NCBI RefSeq assembly: GCF_003233725.1
Contig: NZ_QKQV01000015.1
Location: 1 to 53,637 of the forward strand
DNA length: 53,637 bases
Source: Mesonia sp. K7
Lineage (GTDB): Bacteria; Bacteroidota; Bacteroidia; Flavobacteriales; Flavobacteriaceae
Direction of reading: 5' to 3'
The notes below the pieces were generated by a model. That model was not told the DNA's origin. It worked only from the letters and a program-made list of their open reading frames with translations, and made no database searches. Positions 33,714 through 43,616 of the stretch are shown here, in pieces. How positions within the stretch are numbered: position 1 is the first letter of the stretch; each line of letters opens with the position of its first letter. A program made the position numbers and the translations under genes.

Positions 33714-36569
33714 ATGAAAACTATAACTAACCATCTAAAAACTTTGATGGCAGGGCTTCTTTTAGCCCTGCTTTTTCAAAGCTGTGCAGTATATACTCCA
33801 ACAGCAGCTTCAGAAAATCAAAATTCTGTAGAAGAAACTCTATTTGCGCGAGATTTTGATAGAGCTATTGCTGAAATAGATAATACCAAGCTTTATAAGA
33901 AAAAAAGAAATCGTCTATTGTACCTTATGGAAAAAGGCAAAATAGAACATATGAGTGGTAATTATGAAGCTAGTAATCAACATTTTGAAGAAGCCTACAT
34001 GATGATTGATGATGGCATCAAAACTTCTGTTGGTCAAAAAGCTGCTGCTGTTCTTACCAATCCATTAAACGAACCTTATAAAGGAGAAGATTTTGAAAAA
34101 GTAACCATTCACTACTATAAAGCGCTTAATTTTTTTAAATTGGGCTTCCCTGATAAAGCATTGGTAGAAGCAAAACGTATCAATATCAAACTTCAAGAAC
34201 TCAACCAACGTTATAAAAAAAACAAAAACAAATATACCGAAGATGCTTTTGCACAAATTCTACAAGGTATTTTGTATGAAGCTACCGGTGATATCAACAA
34301 TGCATTTATTGCTTACCGTAATGCTTATGAATTGTATGCTGCCAATAGCAATAGTTATTTTGGAGTTCCCGCACCGTTACAGCTAAAAAAAGATTTGTTA
34401 CGCACTTCAAAACAATTGGGTTTCACAGAAGAATACAATACCTATCAAAAAGAGTTTAAAATTCCTGAAAGTGAAATCAACAATTCTACTGATAATGCAA
34501 TCGTCTTTTGGGAAAATGGATTAGGCCCTATAAAAGATCAAATAAAACTTACCGCTTCTGGTGTTGGAGGTGCTTTTGTAGGCACTTATGGCGATAATGA
34601 CGAAACAATCGTCATTCCTATTCCCGCAGGGGTAAACATAGGCATTAATGCTATTGCCATACCAAAATACAAGCAACGTCAAAGCTATTACAATAGTGCA
34701 GGCATTGTTTGTGAAGGTGAAGAAACCCCATTGGAAATGGTAGAAAACTACTACCCTATTGCCAAACAATGTTTAAAAGACCGTATGCTTAGAGAAGTAG
34801 TAGATATGGCTGTAAGATTTGGTGCCAAAAAAGGAGTCTCTAAAGGTCTAGGTGCTTTAGCGAGAAATCTTGGAGGCGATTTAGCTGGTGATTTAGTAGA
34901 GTTGGGAGCTGATGCTGCTAACGCCATTACCGAAAAAGCAGATACCAGAAACTGGCAAACTTTACCTGCAACCATTAGTTATGCTCGTATTCCCGTAAAA
35001 GAAGATTATCAAAGCATAATCATTAAAAAATATGCTGCTGGAGCAAGTGTAGATTATGACACAATTCCTGTATCTTATAAAAAAGGATTGCAACTCATCA
35101 ACTATTTTGATGTTGGAAAAGCGACTTCTAATTATGTTTCTTACTCAGACATAAATGTTGCTTCCGCGGAAGATGAATCCGTACCTTCAACTAGTTTATC
35201 TGGAAACTCTTCTTCGACATCGGTAAATTACACGCCAACGAGACTTAATGTAGATTTAGCTTCTGTAGAACTAAATAAATATGATAAAAAAGCAATAGAG
35301 CCCAGTTTAAATTCACTTTACCAACAATTTGAAGACTTATATGGAAGACCCGTAAGTAATGAAGAAAAACAAATTATTGAGGATTTCTTTATGACAGAAT
35401 TCAAAATCAATAAAGTTTTGCTCAAAAACCAACATTATTTGAACAGCATGGCGAAAGCGAGCCCTGATGAAGCTGTAGAAATTGCCAAAATCCAAACAGA
35501 ATCAAACAATCAGGAATATCCAGAAAGAAAAAAGGCTTACGATAGGCTTCAGAAAATGCATTTTGTAAATGCTTACATCAAGGAAAATGGTCAAGAACCA
35601 AGTGAAGAAATTCTTAATCAGAACGGCTATGGAAACATAGAAACCTATACGAATTCTTCTCTAAGTAATAATTCAACCACTTCCAATATTGTTAGCTTAA
35701 ACGATTCTAAAAATATAGATGGTGTTGCTAATATTTATTTTATTCGGGAAAAGAAATTTGTTGGCTCTGCGGTAAAAACGCGTATTCATTATAATGATCA
35801 GTTTATTACCAAGCTAAAAAACAAGTCTTGGCAAAAAATACAAACGACACCTGGTAAAGCAAAGATAAGTGTAAGTATAAATGATCATGGTGGTGATTAT
35901 GCGACACCTCTTGACCTAAATATAGAAGCCAACCAAGATTATTATGTTCACTTTGAAGCTTTTATGGGTAAATTTGAAATTACTTTAATGAATGAATCTG
36001 AAGCTAAGTCTTATATGAGTGATTACGAACAAGCTGATATCTCAGAAATAAGTGAAAGTGATTTAACTCCTTTCACTCTAAAGGCTACAACTACAAAGGT
36101 TACGAAAACCAATAAGGTAAATAATAGCAATGTATCTTCAGAACAAGCACAGGAAATCAATCAGTTTTTAAACGGTGAAATCTCTATACATAACTTACAA
36201 TACAACCAAAAATCATGGGTAATTGAAAATTATGACGAAAATGCGGCTAAAGTATACATCATGCATTTAGACAACGAATCTAAAAACGGTAAAAAACCAA
36301 ATGCGGTTTATTTCAATGAACTTCAAACCTTGGAAAGATTAGAGCCTTATGAATATATCGAAAGGTATGTGACTCCAGGCCTGTTGAAAGTTGAGGACTT
36401 ATTAAACACTACTGCTCAATCCGCTTATTTACATATAGAAGCCGGAAAGACTTATTATGTACACTCCAGAACAGAAAAAACAGGAAGAGAAGTCTCTACC
36501 TATTTTTATGTAGAAAGCAGCAGTAATTCAACAGCACTAGTAGACACATATGTACACATTAAAAAATAG
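33714..36569 (+). CDS. Large COG3014-like lipoprotein with tandem DUF2846-like tail
   Basis: A 951-residue exported lipoprotein (KTLMAGLLLALLFQSC; lipidated Cys near 23). Residues about 40-430 are TPR-like helices and a conserved core (FFKLGFPDKALVEAKRINIKLQELN, ILQGILYEATGDINNAFIAYRNAYELY, VVFWENGLGPIKDQIKLT-type segment), as in COG3014 proteins. A low-complexity Ser/Thr linker follows near 485-510. Residues about 668-760 and 840-945 are two divergent copies of a DUF2846-like beta-domain, each with an IEAxxxYYVH strand and an (A)xxY(I/F) opening. It probably works with the LpoB-like protein in the envelope. Confidence 0.8.
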   Translation: MKTITNHLKTLMAGLLLALLFQSCAVYTPTAASENQNSVEETLFARDFDRAIAEIDNTKLYKKKRNRLLYLMEKGKIEHMSGNYEASNQHFEEAYMMIDDGIKTSVGQKAAAVLTNPLNEPYKGEDFEKVTIHYYKALNFFKLGFPDKALVEAKRINIKLQELNQRYKKNKNKYTEDAFAQILQGILYEATGDINNAFIAYRNAYELYAANSNSYFGVPAPLQLKKDLLRTSKQLGFTEEYNTYQKEFKIPESEINNSTDNAIVFWENGLGPIKDQIKLTASGVGGAFVGTYGDNDETIVIPIPAGVNIGINAIAIPKYKQRQSYYNSAGIVCEGEETPLEMVENYYPIAKQCLKDRMLREVVDMAVRFGAKKGVSKGLGALARNLGGDLAGDLVELGADAANAITEKADTRNWQTLPATISYARIPVKEDYQSIIIKKYAAGASVDYDTIPVSYKKGLQLINYFDVGKATSNYVSYSDINVASAEDESVPSTSLSGNSSSTSVNYTPTRLNVDLASVELNKYDKKAIEPSLNSLYQQFEDLYGRPVSNEEKQIIEDFFMTEFKINKVLLKNQHYLNSMAKASPDEAVEIAKIQTESNNQEYPERKKAYDRLQKMHFVNAYIKENGQEPSEEILNQNGYGNIETYTNSSLSNNSTTSNIVSLNDSKNIDGVANIYFIREKKFVGSAVKTRIHYNDQFITKLKNKSWQKIQTTPGKAKISVSINDHGGDYATPLDLNIEANQDYYVHFEAFMGKFEITLMNESEAKSYMSDYEQADISEISESDLTPFTLKATTTKVTKTNKVNNSNVSSEQAQEINQFLNGEISIHNLQYNQKSWVIENYDENAAKVYIMHLDNESKNGKKPNAVYFNELQTLERLEPYEYIERYVTPGLLKVEDLLNTTAQSAYLHIEAGKTYYVHSRTEKTGREVSTYFYVESSSNSTALVDTYVHIKK

Positions 36570-36571
36570 TT

Positions 36572-36961
36572 ATGAAGACTAAAATCCTACACCTAGTGTT
36601 AATTGGTTTGATAGGGGTAAATTATAGTTTTTTTGCCCCTAGCCAAACCACCACCAAATGGAAGCAATCAAATTGCTATGAAAACCTTTACTATACGATA
36701 AAATCGACACCAGAAAAAAACAATTGTAAGCGTATGGCGTGGGAGATCGTTTTTAAAAATAGCTATGAGGATCTCATTACTTTTAATTATGCGATTACGG
36801 AAGATAAAAACGATCTACTGACCAATCACAGAAAAACTTTACAAGCAGGTGAAATGAGTAAACCCATAGGCTTTTACACCAAAATTAAAGATTTTTATGT
36901 GCTCATCGATCAACTTAGTTTTTCTATTGATGGTAGCAATACTATAGACTGCGATTACTAA
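36572..36961 (+). CDS. Small exported protein in the LpoB operon
   Basis: A 129-residue protein with an N-terminal signal (HLVLIGLIGVNYSFFAPSQ). The mature part, beginning TTTKWKQSNCYENLYYTI, is likely a small beta-sandwich (MAWEIVFKNSYEDLITFNYAI) with four cysteines that could form disulfides. No family is recognised with certainty. It begins two bases after the COG3014 gene, so it is the third gene of that operon. Its stop overlaps the end of the dsbD-like gene by four bases on the other strand. Confidence 0.75.
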   Translation: MKTKILHLVLIGLIGVNYSFFAPSQTTTKWKQSNCYENLYYTIKSTPEKNNCKRMAWEIVFKNSYEDLITFNYAITEDKNDLLTNHRKTLQAGEMSKPIGFYTKIKDFYVLIDQLSFSIDGSNTIDCDY

Positions 36962-38988
36962 GCTTCGAAGTTATCGATACCCGTTTGTAACCATTTGGCA
37001 AACTCATCTACATCGGGCATATAACTTGCTGGTTTATGCAACATTTCTTCGTTGTGATCTAATAAAATATAATACGGCTGAGCATTCACGCCGTATTTTT
37101 TTATCTGAAAATCACTCCATTTATTTCCTATGGTTCTTATTCTCTTTCCGGTAGTTTCGCTGGTGTATTGTTCTTCTTTTGGAAGGTTTTCTTTGGCATC
37201 TACATAAAGCGAAATCAATACCACTTCATTTTTTAAGTTACCTAAAACCTGTGGTTCGCTCCAAACCCTTTCTTCCATTTTACGGCAATTAATACACGCA
37301 TAACCCGTAAAATCAAGCATGATGGGCTTTCCTACTTTTTTCGCGTAAGCTACCCCTGCGTCATAATCATGAAAAGCCAAAATATCGTGTGGTCCTAGTT
37401 TTGCTTGTTCCGGAAACTCTTGTGTTTCACTATTGGTCACAAAACCACTACTGATTTTGGTAAAGCCTACTCCGTAAGGCGATTCGCTATAGTTTAATGG
37501 CGGCGTAAAACCGCTTAAAATTTTAAGTGGTGCGCCCCAAAGTCCAGGAATCATATAAATGGTAAAACTTAACACCAGTAAACCTAAACCAAGTCTTCCT
37601 ACGGAAATTCTTGTGAGTGGCGAATCATGCGGTAATTGTATTTTCCCGAAAAGGTATAGAGCCAACACTGCAAAAATAGCTACCCAAATGGCGATAAACA
37701 CTTCTCTTTCCAACAAATGTGCTTGTAAAACCAAGTCGGCATTCGATAAAAATTTGAAAGCTAAAGCCAACTCCAAAAATCCAAGTACCACTTTTACGGT
37801 GTTTAACCAACCGCCAGATTTTGGAAGCGAATTCATCCAACCCGGGAACATCGCAAATAACGCAAATGGAATAGCAATCGCCATTGAAAATCCGAGCATT
37901 CCCACGATTGGTGCAATTCCTCCTTTAGAAGCAGCTTCTACTAATAAGGTTCCTACAATTGGCCCTGTACAACTAAAGGACACGATCGCCAATGCCAATG
38001 CCATAAAGAAAATTCCGATAATTCCGCCTCGATCAGCCTGACGATCTACTTTATTGGCCCAAGAATTAGGTAACATGATTTCGAAAGCACCTAAAAATGA
38101 GGCTGCAAAAACGACCAATAAAATAAAGAAAACAATATTAAAAGTCACGTTAGTCGAAAGTGCATTAAGCGAATCGGCTCCAAAAATTGCGGTGACTAAT
38201 GAACCTAATAACACATAGATAACGATGATAAAAAATCCGTAAAGTAACGCATTTTTAATACCTTTTGACTTTGATTTGCTTTGTTTGGTAAAGAAACCAA
38301 CCGTCATCGGAATCATAGGGAAAACACAAGGCGTTAACAAAGCGGCAAAGCCCGACAAAAATGCTAAAAAGAAAATCGTTAACAAGCCTTTATCTACTTT
38401 TTCTTCCTCTTCTGCAATTTCTGCTGAAACCTCAACTTCTTTATGTTCTGAATTTTCTTTCTTGGCTACTTGATAGGCTTCAAACTCATCGAAATTGGTA
38501 AAAACCTTACCTTCTTCTTTCTTCAGGTCGAAAGCAAAATAAAACTCCTCATTGATACACACCTCTTTACAAACTTGGTAAAAGAGCATTACTTTTACCA
38601 CATCTACTTTTTCGTCTACCAAGGTCACCGATTGGGTAAGTGTAGCATTTTTAGAAAAGTATACCTCATCTACACCAAAAATTTCGCTGTATGCCCTTGC
38701 AGTTTCGCTTTCTTTGGCTGGACCGTTTACTTTATATGCCACACTCAATGTGTCTTGATACTCAAAAGTTAATGGCAAGGGCCCATTCTCTGGTGTAAAC
38801 TGCGAATAGATATGCCATTCATCTTCAATTTCGGCTTTGTAGATTAGCTCATAATCTTTGTCTGAGATTTTATTGACTTCTGCTGTCCATTCTACTGGGG
38901 TTACTAAGTTTTGCTGTTGCGCTTGAAACTGTGCAGTAGCTTTTCCTGTAATAAAAAGTAATAATAGGAGACTTAAAATTTGTTTCAT
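36958..38988 (-). CDS. dsbD: DsbD-like thiol:disulfide interchange protein
   Basis: A 676-residue membrane protein. Signal peptide and an N-terminal DsbD-alpha-like domain (about 25-160, WTAEVNKISDKDYELIYKAEI), then an eight-helix CcdA-type domain with redox cysteines in LLTPCVFPMIPMTVGFF and VSFSCTGPIVGTLLVEAA, and a C-terminal thioredoxin domain with DFTGYACINCRKMEERVW. It moves electrons from cytosolic thioredoxin to periplasmic disulfide partners. Its start overlaps the tilS stop (ATGA). Confidence 0.94.
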   Translation of the reverse strand: MKQILSLLLLLFITGKATAQFQAQQQNLVTPVEWTAEVNKISDKDYELIYKAEIEDEWHIYSQFTPENGPLPLTFEYQDTLSVAYKVNGPAKESETARAYSEIFGVDEVYFSKNATLTQSVTLVDEKVDVVKVMLFYQVCKEVCINEEFYFAFDLKKEEGKVFTNFDEFEAYQVAKKENSEHKEVEVSAEIAEEEEKVDKGLLTIFFLAFLSGFAALLTPCVFPMIPMTVGFFTKQSKSKSKGIKNALLYGFFIIVIYVLLGSLVTAIFGADSLNALSTNVTFNIVFFILLVVFAASFLGAFEIMLPNSWANKVDRQADRGGIIGIFFMALALAIVSFSCTGPIVGTLLVEAASKGGIAPIVGMLGFSMAIAIPFALFAMFPGWMNSLPKSGGWLNTVKVVLGFLELALAFKFLSNADLVLQAHLLEREVFIAIWVAIFAVLALYLFGKIQLPHDSPLTRISVGRLGLGLLVLSFTIYMIPGLWGAPLKILSGFTPPLNYSESPYGVGFTKISSGFVTNSETQEFPEQAKLGPHDILAFHDYDAGVAYAKKVGKPIMLDFTGYACINCRKMEERVWSEPQVLGNLKNEVVLISLYVDAKENLPKEEQYTSETTGKRIRTIGNKWSDFQIKKYGVNAQPYYILLDHNEEMLHKPASYMPDVDEFAKWLQTGIDNFEA

Positions 38989-40292
38989 TTCTCGTAGGTA
39001 AATTTTATAATTTCTTGCGTGTTTTCTGTTATTCTATAACGATTGTCTGTACGGTAACCCACAACCCAAATCACATCTTCACCATTGCACAACAACCAGA
39101 TTTTTTCTTTTTCGATTTTAGAAACCTTTTGATCAGTAAAAAAATCGCTTATCTTCTTTTTTCCTTGCATCCCAAAAGGATAAAAAAAGTCGCCAAGCTT
39201 CCATTTTCTAAGGGTTAACGGAAATCTAAGCTTCTCTTCAGGGAAATAAGCCCTAAATTTATCAACATCTTTTAATATATTGACATTTTCCTGTACTATT
39301 TTTTCGTTTCCAAGCACAAAATCTTCTCCTTGATGAATCAAATATTCACTTTCGTGGTTATTTTCTCTGGTGCTTAACAACAATTCATCTCTGTTTTTGA
39401 GCAATTGATGCGTTTTGGAATATACTGCCTTTCCCGTTTGAGCTTCCATAAGATGATAAACGTCATTCCATTCGGTAAAACCAAACTCGTTGAGCAGTTG
39501 GTATAAAATGGCTTTTGGGTTGGGCATTTCTTTGAGTTGAAGAATAGAAATTTTATACAACTCTCCTTCTTTTTTCACTGCTTTAGAAAAAACTATGCTG
39601 AGGTAATCGTCTATCAAATCTTGCGATTGCTGCAAATACTCCTGACTTTTTTGAAAACTCTCCAACCAACTTTCATTGATTTTTTCTAATTGCGGGATGA
39701 CATGATGTCGAATTTGATTCCGTACGTATTTATCACTCTTGTTACTACTATCTTCCCGCCAAGAGAGATTATTTGCTTTTGCAAAAGTTTCAATTTCTTC
39801 TTTTGTAAACACCAAAAGTGGTCGTCTAATTTGTTGGTTTTGTATCGGAATACCTGTCAATCCTTTTAAACCCGAACCTCTCATGAAATTGATAAAAAAA
39901 GTTTCGGCATTGTCGTTAGCGTGATGTGCCGTGAGTAAAAAATCATACTTTTCTTTATCCAACAATTCCTCAAACCAAGCATAACGCAATTCACGCGCTG
40001 CCAACTGGGTATTTAACTGATAATCTGATGCGAATTTTTGGGTGTCAAAATTCTTGGTAAATACCTCAACATCTAGTGCTTTAGCTAAGTTTTTTACAAA
40101 AACCGCATCGGTGTCGCTTTCTTTTCCGCGTAAGCTAAAATTACAATGTGCCAAGGCAAAATCCAATTGTGATTTTTTGAGCAGATGAGCCAATACCACA
40201 CTATCGATTCCGCCACTAATGGCAAGTAAAGATTTGCCCGAGATGATTTCTGGGAAATTCTTTTGTACATGTGCTAAAAACCTCTGCTGCAT
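38985..40292 (-). CDS. tilS: tRNA(Ile)-lysidine synthetase
   Basis: A 435-residue enzyme that attaches lysine to C34 of tRNA-Ile(CAU), changing its codon from AUG to AUA. PP-loop SGGIDSVVLAHLL at about 25-37, then HCNFSLRGKESDTDA, LTAHHANDNAETFFINFMRGSG, and a C-terminal TilS domain (FPLTLRKWKLGDFFYPFGMQGKKKISDFFTDQKVS). Essential gene. Start overlaps nothing; its end overlaps the dsbD start by four bases. Confidence 0.96.
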   Translation of the reverse strand: MQQRFLAHVQKNFPEIISGKSLLAISGGIDSVVLAHLLKKSQLDFALAHCNFSLRGKESDTDAVFVKNLAKALDVEVFTKNFDTQKFASDYQLNTQLAARELRYAWFEELLDKEKYDFLLTAHHANDNAETFFINFMRGSGLKGLTGIPIQNQQIRRPLLVFTKEEIETFAKANNLSWREDSSNKSDKYVRNQIRHHVIPQLEKINESWLESFQKSQEYLQQSQDLIDDYLSIVFSKAVKKEGELYKISILQLKEMPNPKAILYQLLNEFGFTEWNDVYHLMEAQTGKAVYSKTHQLLKNRDELLLSTRENNHESEYLIHQGEDFVLGNEKIVQENVNILKDVDKFRAYFPEEKLRFPLTLRKWKLGDFFYPFGMQGKKKISDFFTDQKVSKIEKEKIWLLCNGEDVIWVVGYRTDNRYRITENTQEIIKFTYEK

Positions 40293-40335
40293 CGAGAATT
40301 CAATTTTGCGTATAAATATAAGGTTTTAAAAGTGT

Positions 40336-41628
40336 TTACAAATTTGCTCTCAAGGCTTTTTTAAGCGCGTCTATTTTAGTAAGGCACTCTTCGTATTCGT
40401 TTACTGGAACAGAAAGGCTGGTAATTGCTCCACCAACTGAACATGAAGTGTATTTGGTAATGGAATTATACAAAATGGTGCGAATCACTACATTAAAATC
40501 AAAATCGGAATCGGGCGTAAAGTAACCAATGCTTCCGCTGTAAAGACCACGCTTGGTTTCTTCTAACTTCTCGATGATCTTCATCGCCGAAATTTTGGGA
40601 GCTCCAGTCATACTTCCCATCGGAAAAGTAGTTTTAAGCACATCGACGGCTGAAAATTCTTCTTTTAAGCGTGAACTCACTGTTGAAATGAGTTGATGCA
40701 CTTGTTTAAAACTGTGCAAACCGCATAATTCTTCTACTTCTACACTTCCTTTTTGCGCTGTACGCGAAAGATCGTTACGCACCAAATCGACAATCATTAC
40801 ATTTTCTGATATTTCTTTGGCATCGTTTTGTAATTTTTCCGCAAGTGCTAAATCTTTTTGTTTGTCGACAAGCCTTTTTGCTGTTCCTTTGATGGGCTGC
40901 GAAATGATTTTATCACCTTCTTTCTGCAAATACCTTTCTGGGCTGGCACATAAAGCATACTTTTTGTCTAATTTGAGAAAAGACGCAAAAGGCGGTGTTG
41001 AAATTTCGTTTAAACGAAAATAGCTTTCTAAAGGATTGATTTTGGTGTTTTCGAGGTAAAACTCTTGGCAAAAATTGGCTTCATAAATATCTCCTCTTTG
41101 GATGTGATTTTTCATCACTTCTACTTTTTGTAAGTAGTCTTTTTTTGAAATACGAGATTTTAGCTTTGGGTGAACTAGCTTTTTTGGAGTTTTGTAGGTT
41201 TGCTTTTTTATTTTCTCAAAATCAGTCTCAATTTCATCGTCTACCATTTTTAAATAATGAAACTTAATTTTGTCGTCTTGTAAAAATATAAGTTTCTGTG
41301 GTTGAAAAAAGTAGAGGTCAGGAAAATTAATTCCGTCGTAATTGTTTGATGAAAGCTGCTCGGTGTCTTCTTTGAGGTCGTAGGTAAGATAACCAAAAAT
41401 CCAATCTTTTGTTGTGCTTTGATATTCGTGTAATTTCGCGAAAGCGTTTTCAACATCAGTTTTTATTGCTGTAAAAGCACTTACCGCAAGAATAGCTTCA
41501 TATTTTTTTTTGGAGTAATAATCGTTAGAATCTAACCAAACCACCTCGTCAAACTGTTGTGCCCAAGTGAGCAACTGCTGTTTGATGGTTGGGTTAGACG
41601 CTAACGCATAGTTTTTTTTTACTCTCAA
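40336..41628 (-). CDS. pabB: Aminodeoxychorismate synthase component I
   Basis: A 430-residue chorismate-binding enzyme forming 4-amino-4-deoxychorismate for folate synthesis. The catalytic loop reads SQPIKGTAKR, with the PIKGT lysine that marks PabB rather than the PIAGT of TrpE. Other motifs: GDIYEANFCQEFYLE, ENVMIVDLVRNDL, GSMTGAPKISAMKIIEKLE and SGSIGYFTPD. Start is TTG at 41628, the only candidate; it directly abuts the TAA of the FMN reductase gene in the same frame. The glutaminase partner pabA is not in the window. Confidence 0.93.
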   Translation of the reverse strand: MRVKKNYALASNPTIKQQLLTWAQQFDEVVWLDSNDYYSKKKYEAILAVSAFTAIKTDVENAFAKLHEYQSTTKDWIFGYLTYDLKEDTEQLSSNNYDGINFPDLYFFQPQKLIFLQDDKIKFHYLKMVDDEIETDFEKIKKQTYKTPKKLVHPKLKSRISKKDYLQKVEVMKNHIQRGDIYEANFCQEFYLENTKINPLESYFRLNEISTPPFASFLKLDKKYALCASPERYLQKEGDKIISQPIKGTAKRLVDKQKDLALAEKLQNDAKEISENVMIVDLVRNDLSRTAQKGSVEVEELCGLHSFKQVHQLISTVSSRLKEEFSAVDVLKTTFPMGSMTGAPKISAMKIIEKLEETKRGLYSGSIGYFTPDSDFDFNVVIRTILYNSITKYTSCSVGGAITSLSVPVNEYEECLTKIDALKKALRANL

Positions 41629-42171
41629 TTACGATTCTATTTCGTTTAAAAAGTTAGATAGGGTATCTCGTATGCCTAAATGCAAGGTTTCATCAGTCAC
41701 GGTTTGATTTTCTCTGTCGAAATTGTCATTAAACGAAGGAAAGCTAAAACTTGCCACGATTTCGCCACCATACCTTGGAACGGCCATTTCTGAATATTCC
41801 AAAGATCTTTTTCCGCCACCTTGTCCTGTAGATGTACTCATGAGCAATACTTTTTTACCTTCAAGAAATTTACGGTCGACACGCGAACACCAATCTAAAA
41901 TGTTTTTATAAAAAGCAGATGGACCTCCGTTATGTTCATTCACCGAAATCAACAAAGCATCGTATTGTTGTATTTTATCGATGAGTTTTTTTGTGTTTTC
42001 AGGCTGACCTTCTCGCTGTTCTAAATCGTGATCATAAAGTGGCACTTCATAATCGGTTAATCGAATGATATCAACATGATGATTAATAACCTGATTAGCA
42101 ACAAAGCTCACCAACTCATGGTTGATCGAAACACTACTATTTGATCCAGCGTAAGCTAAAATATTCTTCAT
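41629..42171 (-). CDS. NADPH-dependent FMN reductase-like flavoprotein
   Basis: A 180-residue flavodoxin-fold protein. N-terminal ILAYAGSNSSVSINHELVSFVA binds the FMN phosphate and YDALLISVNEHNGGPSAFYKNILDWCSRV is the conserved central region. Likely NAD(P)H:quinone/FMN reductase or azoreductase-like. Next upstream gene is lpdA; next downstream, without a gap, is pabB. Confidence 0.88.
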   Translation of the reverse strand: MKNILAYAGSNSSVSINHELVSFVANQVINHHVDIIRLTDYEVPLYDHDLEQREGQPENTKKLIDKIQQYDALLISVNEHNGGPSAFYKNILDWCSRVDRKFLEGKKVLLMSTSTGQGGGKRSLEYSEMAVPRYGGEIVASFSFPSFNDNFDRENQTVTDETLHLGIRDTLSNFLNEIES

Positions 42172-42172
42172 C

Positions 42173-43579
42173 TTAAATATGAATTGGAATATTATCGGTT
42201 GCTGCCAATGCAGCTTCTTTTACAGCTTCTGCATAAGTTGGGTGTGCGTGACTCATTCTCGAAATATCTTCGGCACTTGCTCTATATTCCATCGCAACGA
42301 CAGCTTCAGCAATTAAATCGGCAACTCTAGCTCCAACCATATGAATACCTAAAACTTCGTCTGTGTTTTTATCGGCTAGAATTTTTACAAAACCATCGAT
42401 ATCACCACTTGCTCGCGAACGCCCTAAAGCTCTCATTGGGAACTGCCCAGATTTATACTCTACTTTTGCTTCTTTCAGTTGCTCTTCGGTTTTACCCACA
42501 GAAGCAACTTCTGGCCAAGTATAAACCACACCAGGAATAAGGTTATAATTGATGTGCGGTTTTTGACCGGCAATGGTTTCTGCTACCAAAACACCTTCTT
42601 CAGATGCTTTGTGTGCCAACATGGCTCCTTTAACAACGTCGCCTATCGCATAGATATTTTCGACATTGGTTTGTAAATGCTCGTTGACTTCTACTTGGCC
42701 TCTGTCGTTAAGTTTTACACCTGCAGCATCAGCGTTTAAACCTTCTGTGTAAGGTTTTCTACCTACTGCCACTAAACAATAATCACCTTTAAACTCTACT
42801 TCCTTACCTTTTTTGTCTTCTGCTTTGATGATAACTTCTTTACCTGTATTTTCTACCGAAGTAACTTTATGTGATACGGCAAGATTCATTTTTTTCTTTT
42901 TGAAAACTTTAGTTAACTCTTTACTTTGAGCACCATCCATCGTTGGAAGAATTCTATCCATATACTCAATTACCGTTACTTCTGCTCCTAATCGTTGGTA
43001 TACTTGCCCTAATTCCAGACCGATTACGCCACCACCAATCACCAAAAGATGTTTAGGCACTTCTTTTAGTTTTAAGGCTTCGGTAGAAGTAATGATTCTT
43101 TCTTTATCGATTTCGATAAATGGCAATGAAGCAGGTTTACTTCCTGTGGCAATAATGGTGTGTTTTGCCTCGATTGTTTCTGATTTTCCTTCCGCGGAAG
43201 TGATATTAATCTCGGTCTTGCTTTTAAAAGAACCCACACCTTCGTAGGTATCGATTTTGTTTTTACTCATTAAAAACTCAATACCTTTGGTAGTTTGCTC
43301 GACTACAGATGCTTTACGCTCAATCATTTTTTTGAGGTTGACTTTAACGTCGCCCGAAATTTCAATCCCGTGTTCTTCAAAATGGTGAATTGCATCTTCG
43401 TAATGGTGTGAAGAATCTAACAGTGCTTTTGAAGGAATACAACCTACATTAAGGCAAGTTCCGCCCATGGTGCTATATTTTTCTATAATAGCTGTTTTTA
43501 AGCCAAGTTGTGCACAACGAATAGCGGCCACGTAACCACCTGGTCCTGAACCAATCACTGCAACGTCGTAAGTATTCAT
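42173..43579 (-). CDS. lpdA: Dihydrolipoyl dehydrogenase (E3)
   Basis: A 468-residue flavoenzyme, the E3 component of 2-oxoacid dehydrogenase complexes and glycine cleavage. FAD-binding VAVIGSGPGGYVAAIRCAQ, redox-active GGTCLNVGCIPSKALL, NAD-binding VIGGGVIGLELG and the dimer-interface catalytic dyad HAHPTYAEAVKEAA. An upstream start at 43639 adds 20 spurious residues; the ATG at 43579 fits the family N-terminus MNTYDVAVIG. A clear promoter is at 43617-43646. Ends one base before the FMN reductase ATG. Confidence 0.97.
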   Translation of the reverse strand: MNTYDVAVIGSGPGGYVAAIRCAQLGLKTAIIEKYSTMGGTCLNVGCIPSKALLDSSHHYEDAIHHFEEHGIEISGDVKVNLKKMIERKASVVEQTTKGIEFLMSKNKIDTYEGVGSFKSKTEINITSAEGKSETIEAKHTIIATGSKPASLPFIEIDKERIITSTEALKLKEVPKHLLVIGGGVIGLELGQVYQRLGAEVTVIEYMDRILPTMDGAQSKELTKVFKKKKMNLAVSHKVTSVENTGKEVIIKAEDKKGKEVEFKGDYCLVAVGRKPYTEGLNADAAGVKLNDRGQVEVNEHLQTNVENIYAIGDVVKGAMLAHKASEEGVLVAETIAGQKPHINYNLIPGVVYTWPEVASVGKTEEQLKEAKVEYKSGQFPMRALGRSRASGDIDGFVKILADKNTDEVLGIHMVGARVADLIAEAVVAMEYRASAEDISRMSHAHPTYAEAVKEAALAATDNIPIHI

Positions 43580-43616
43580 AAGGTAAATGTATTTTTTATA
43601 TTTTGTAAAACGATTA

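Noticed and set aside
40336-41628. Anthranilate synthase TrpE
   Set aside because: The catalytic loop has PIKGT, as in PabB, and there are no trp genes beside it.
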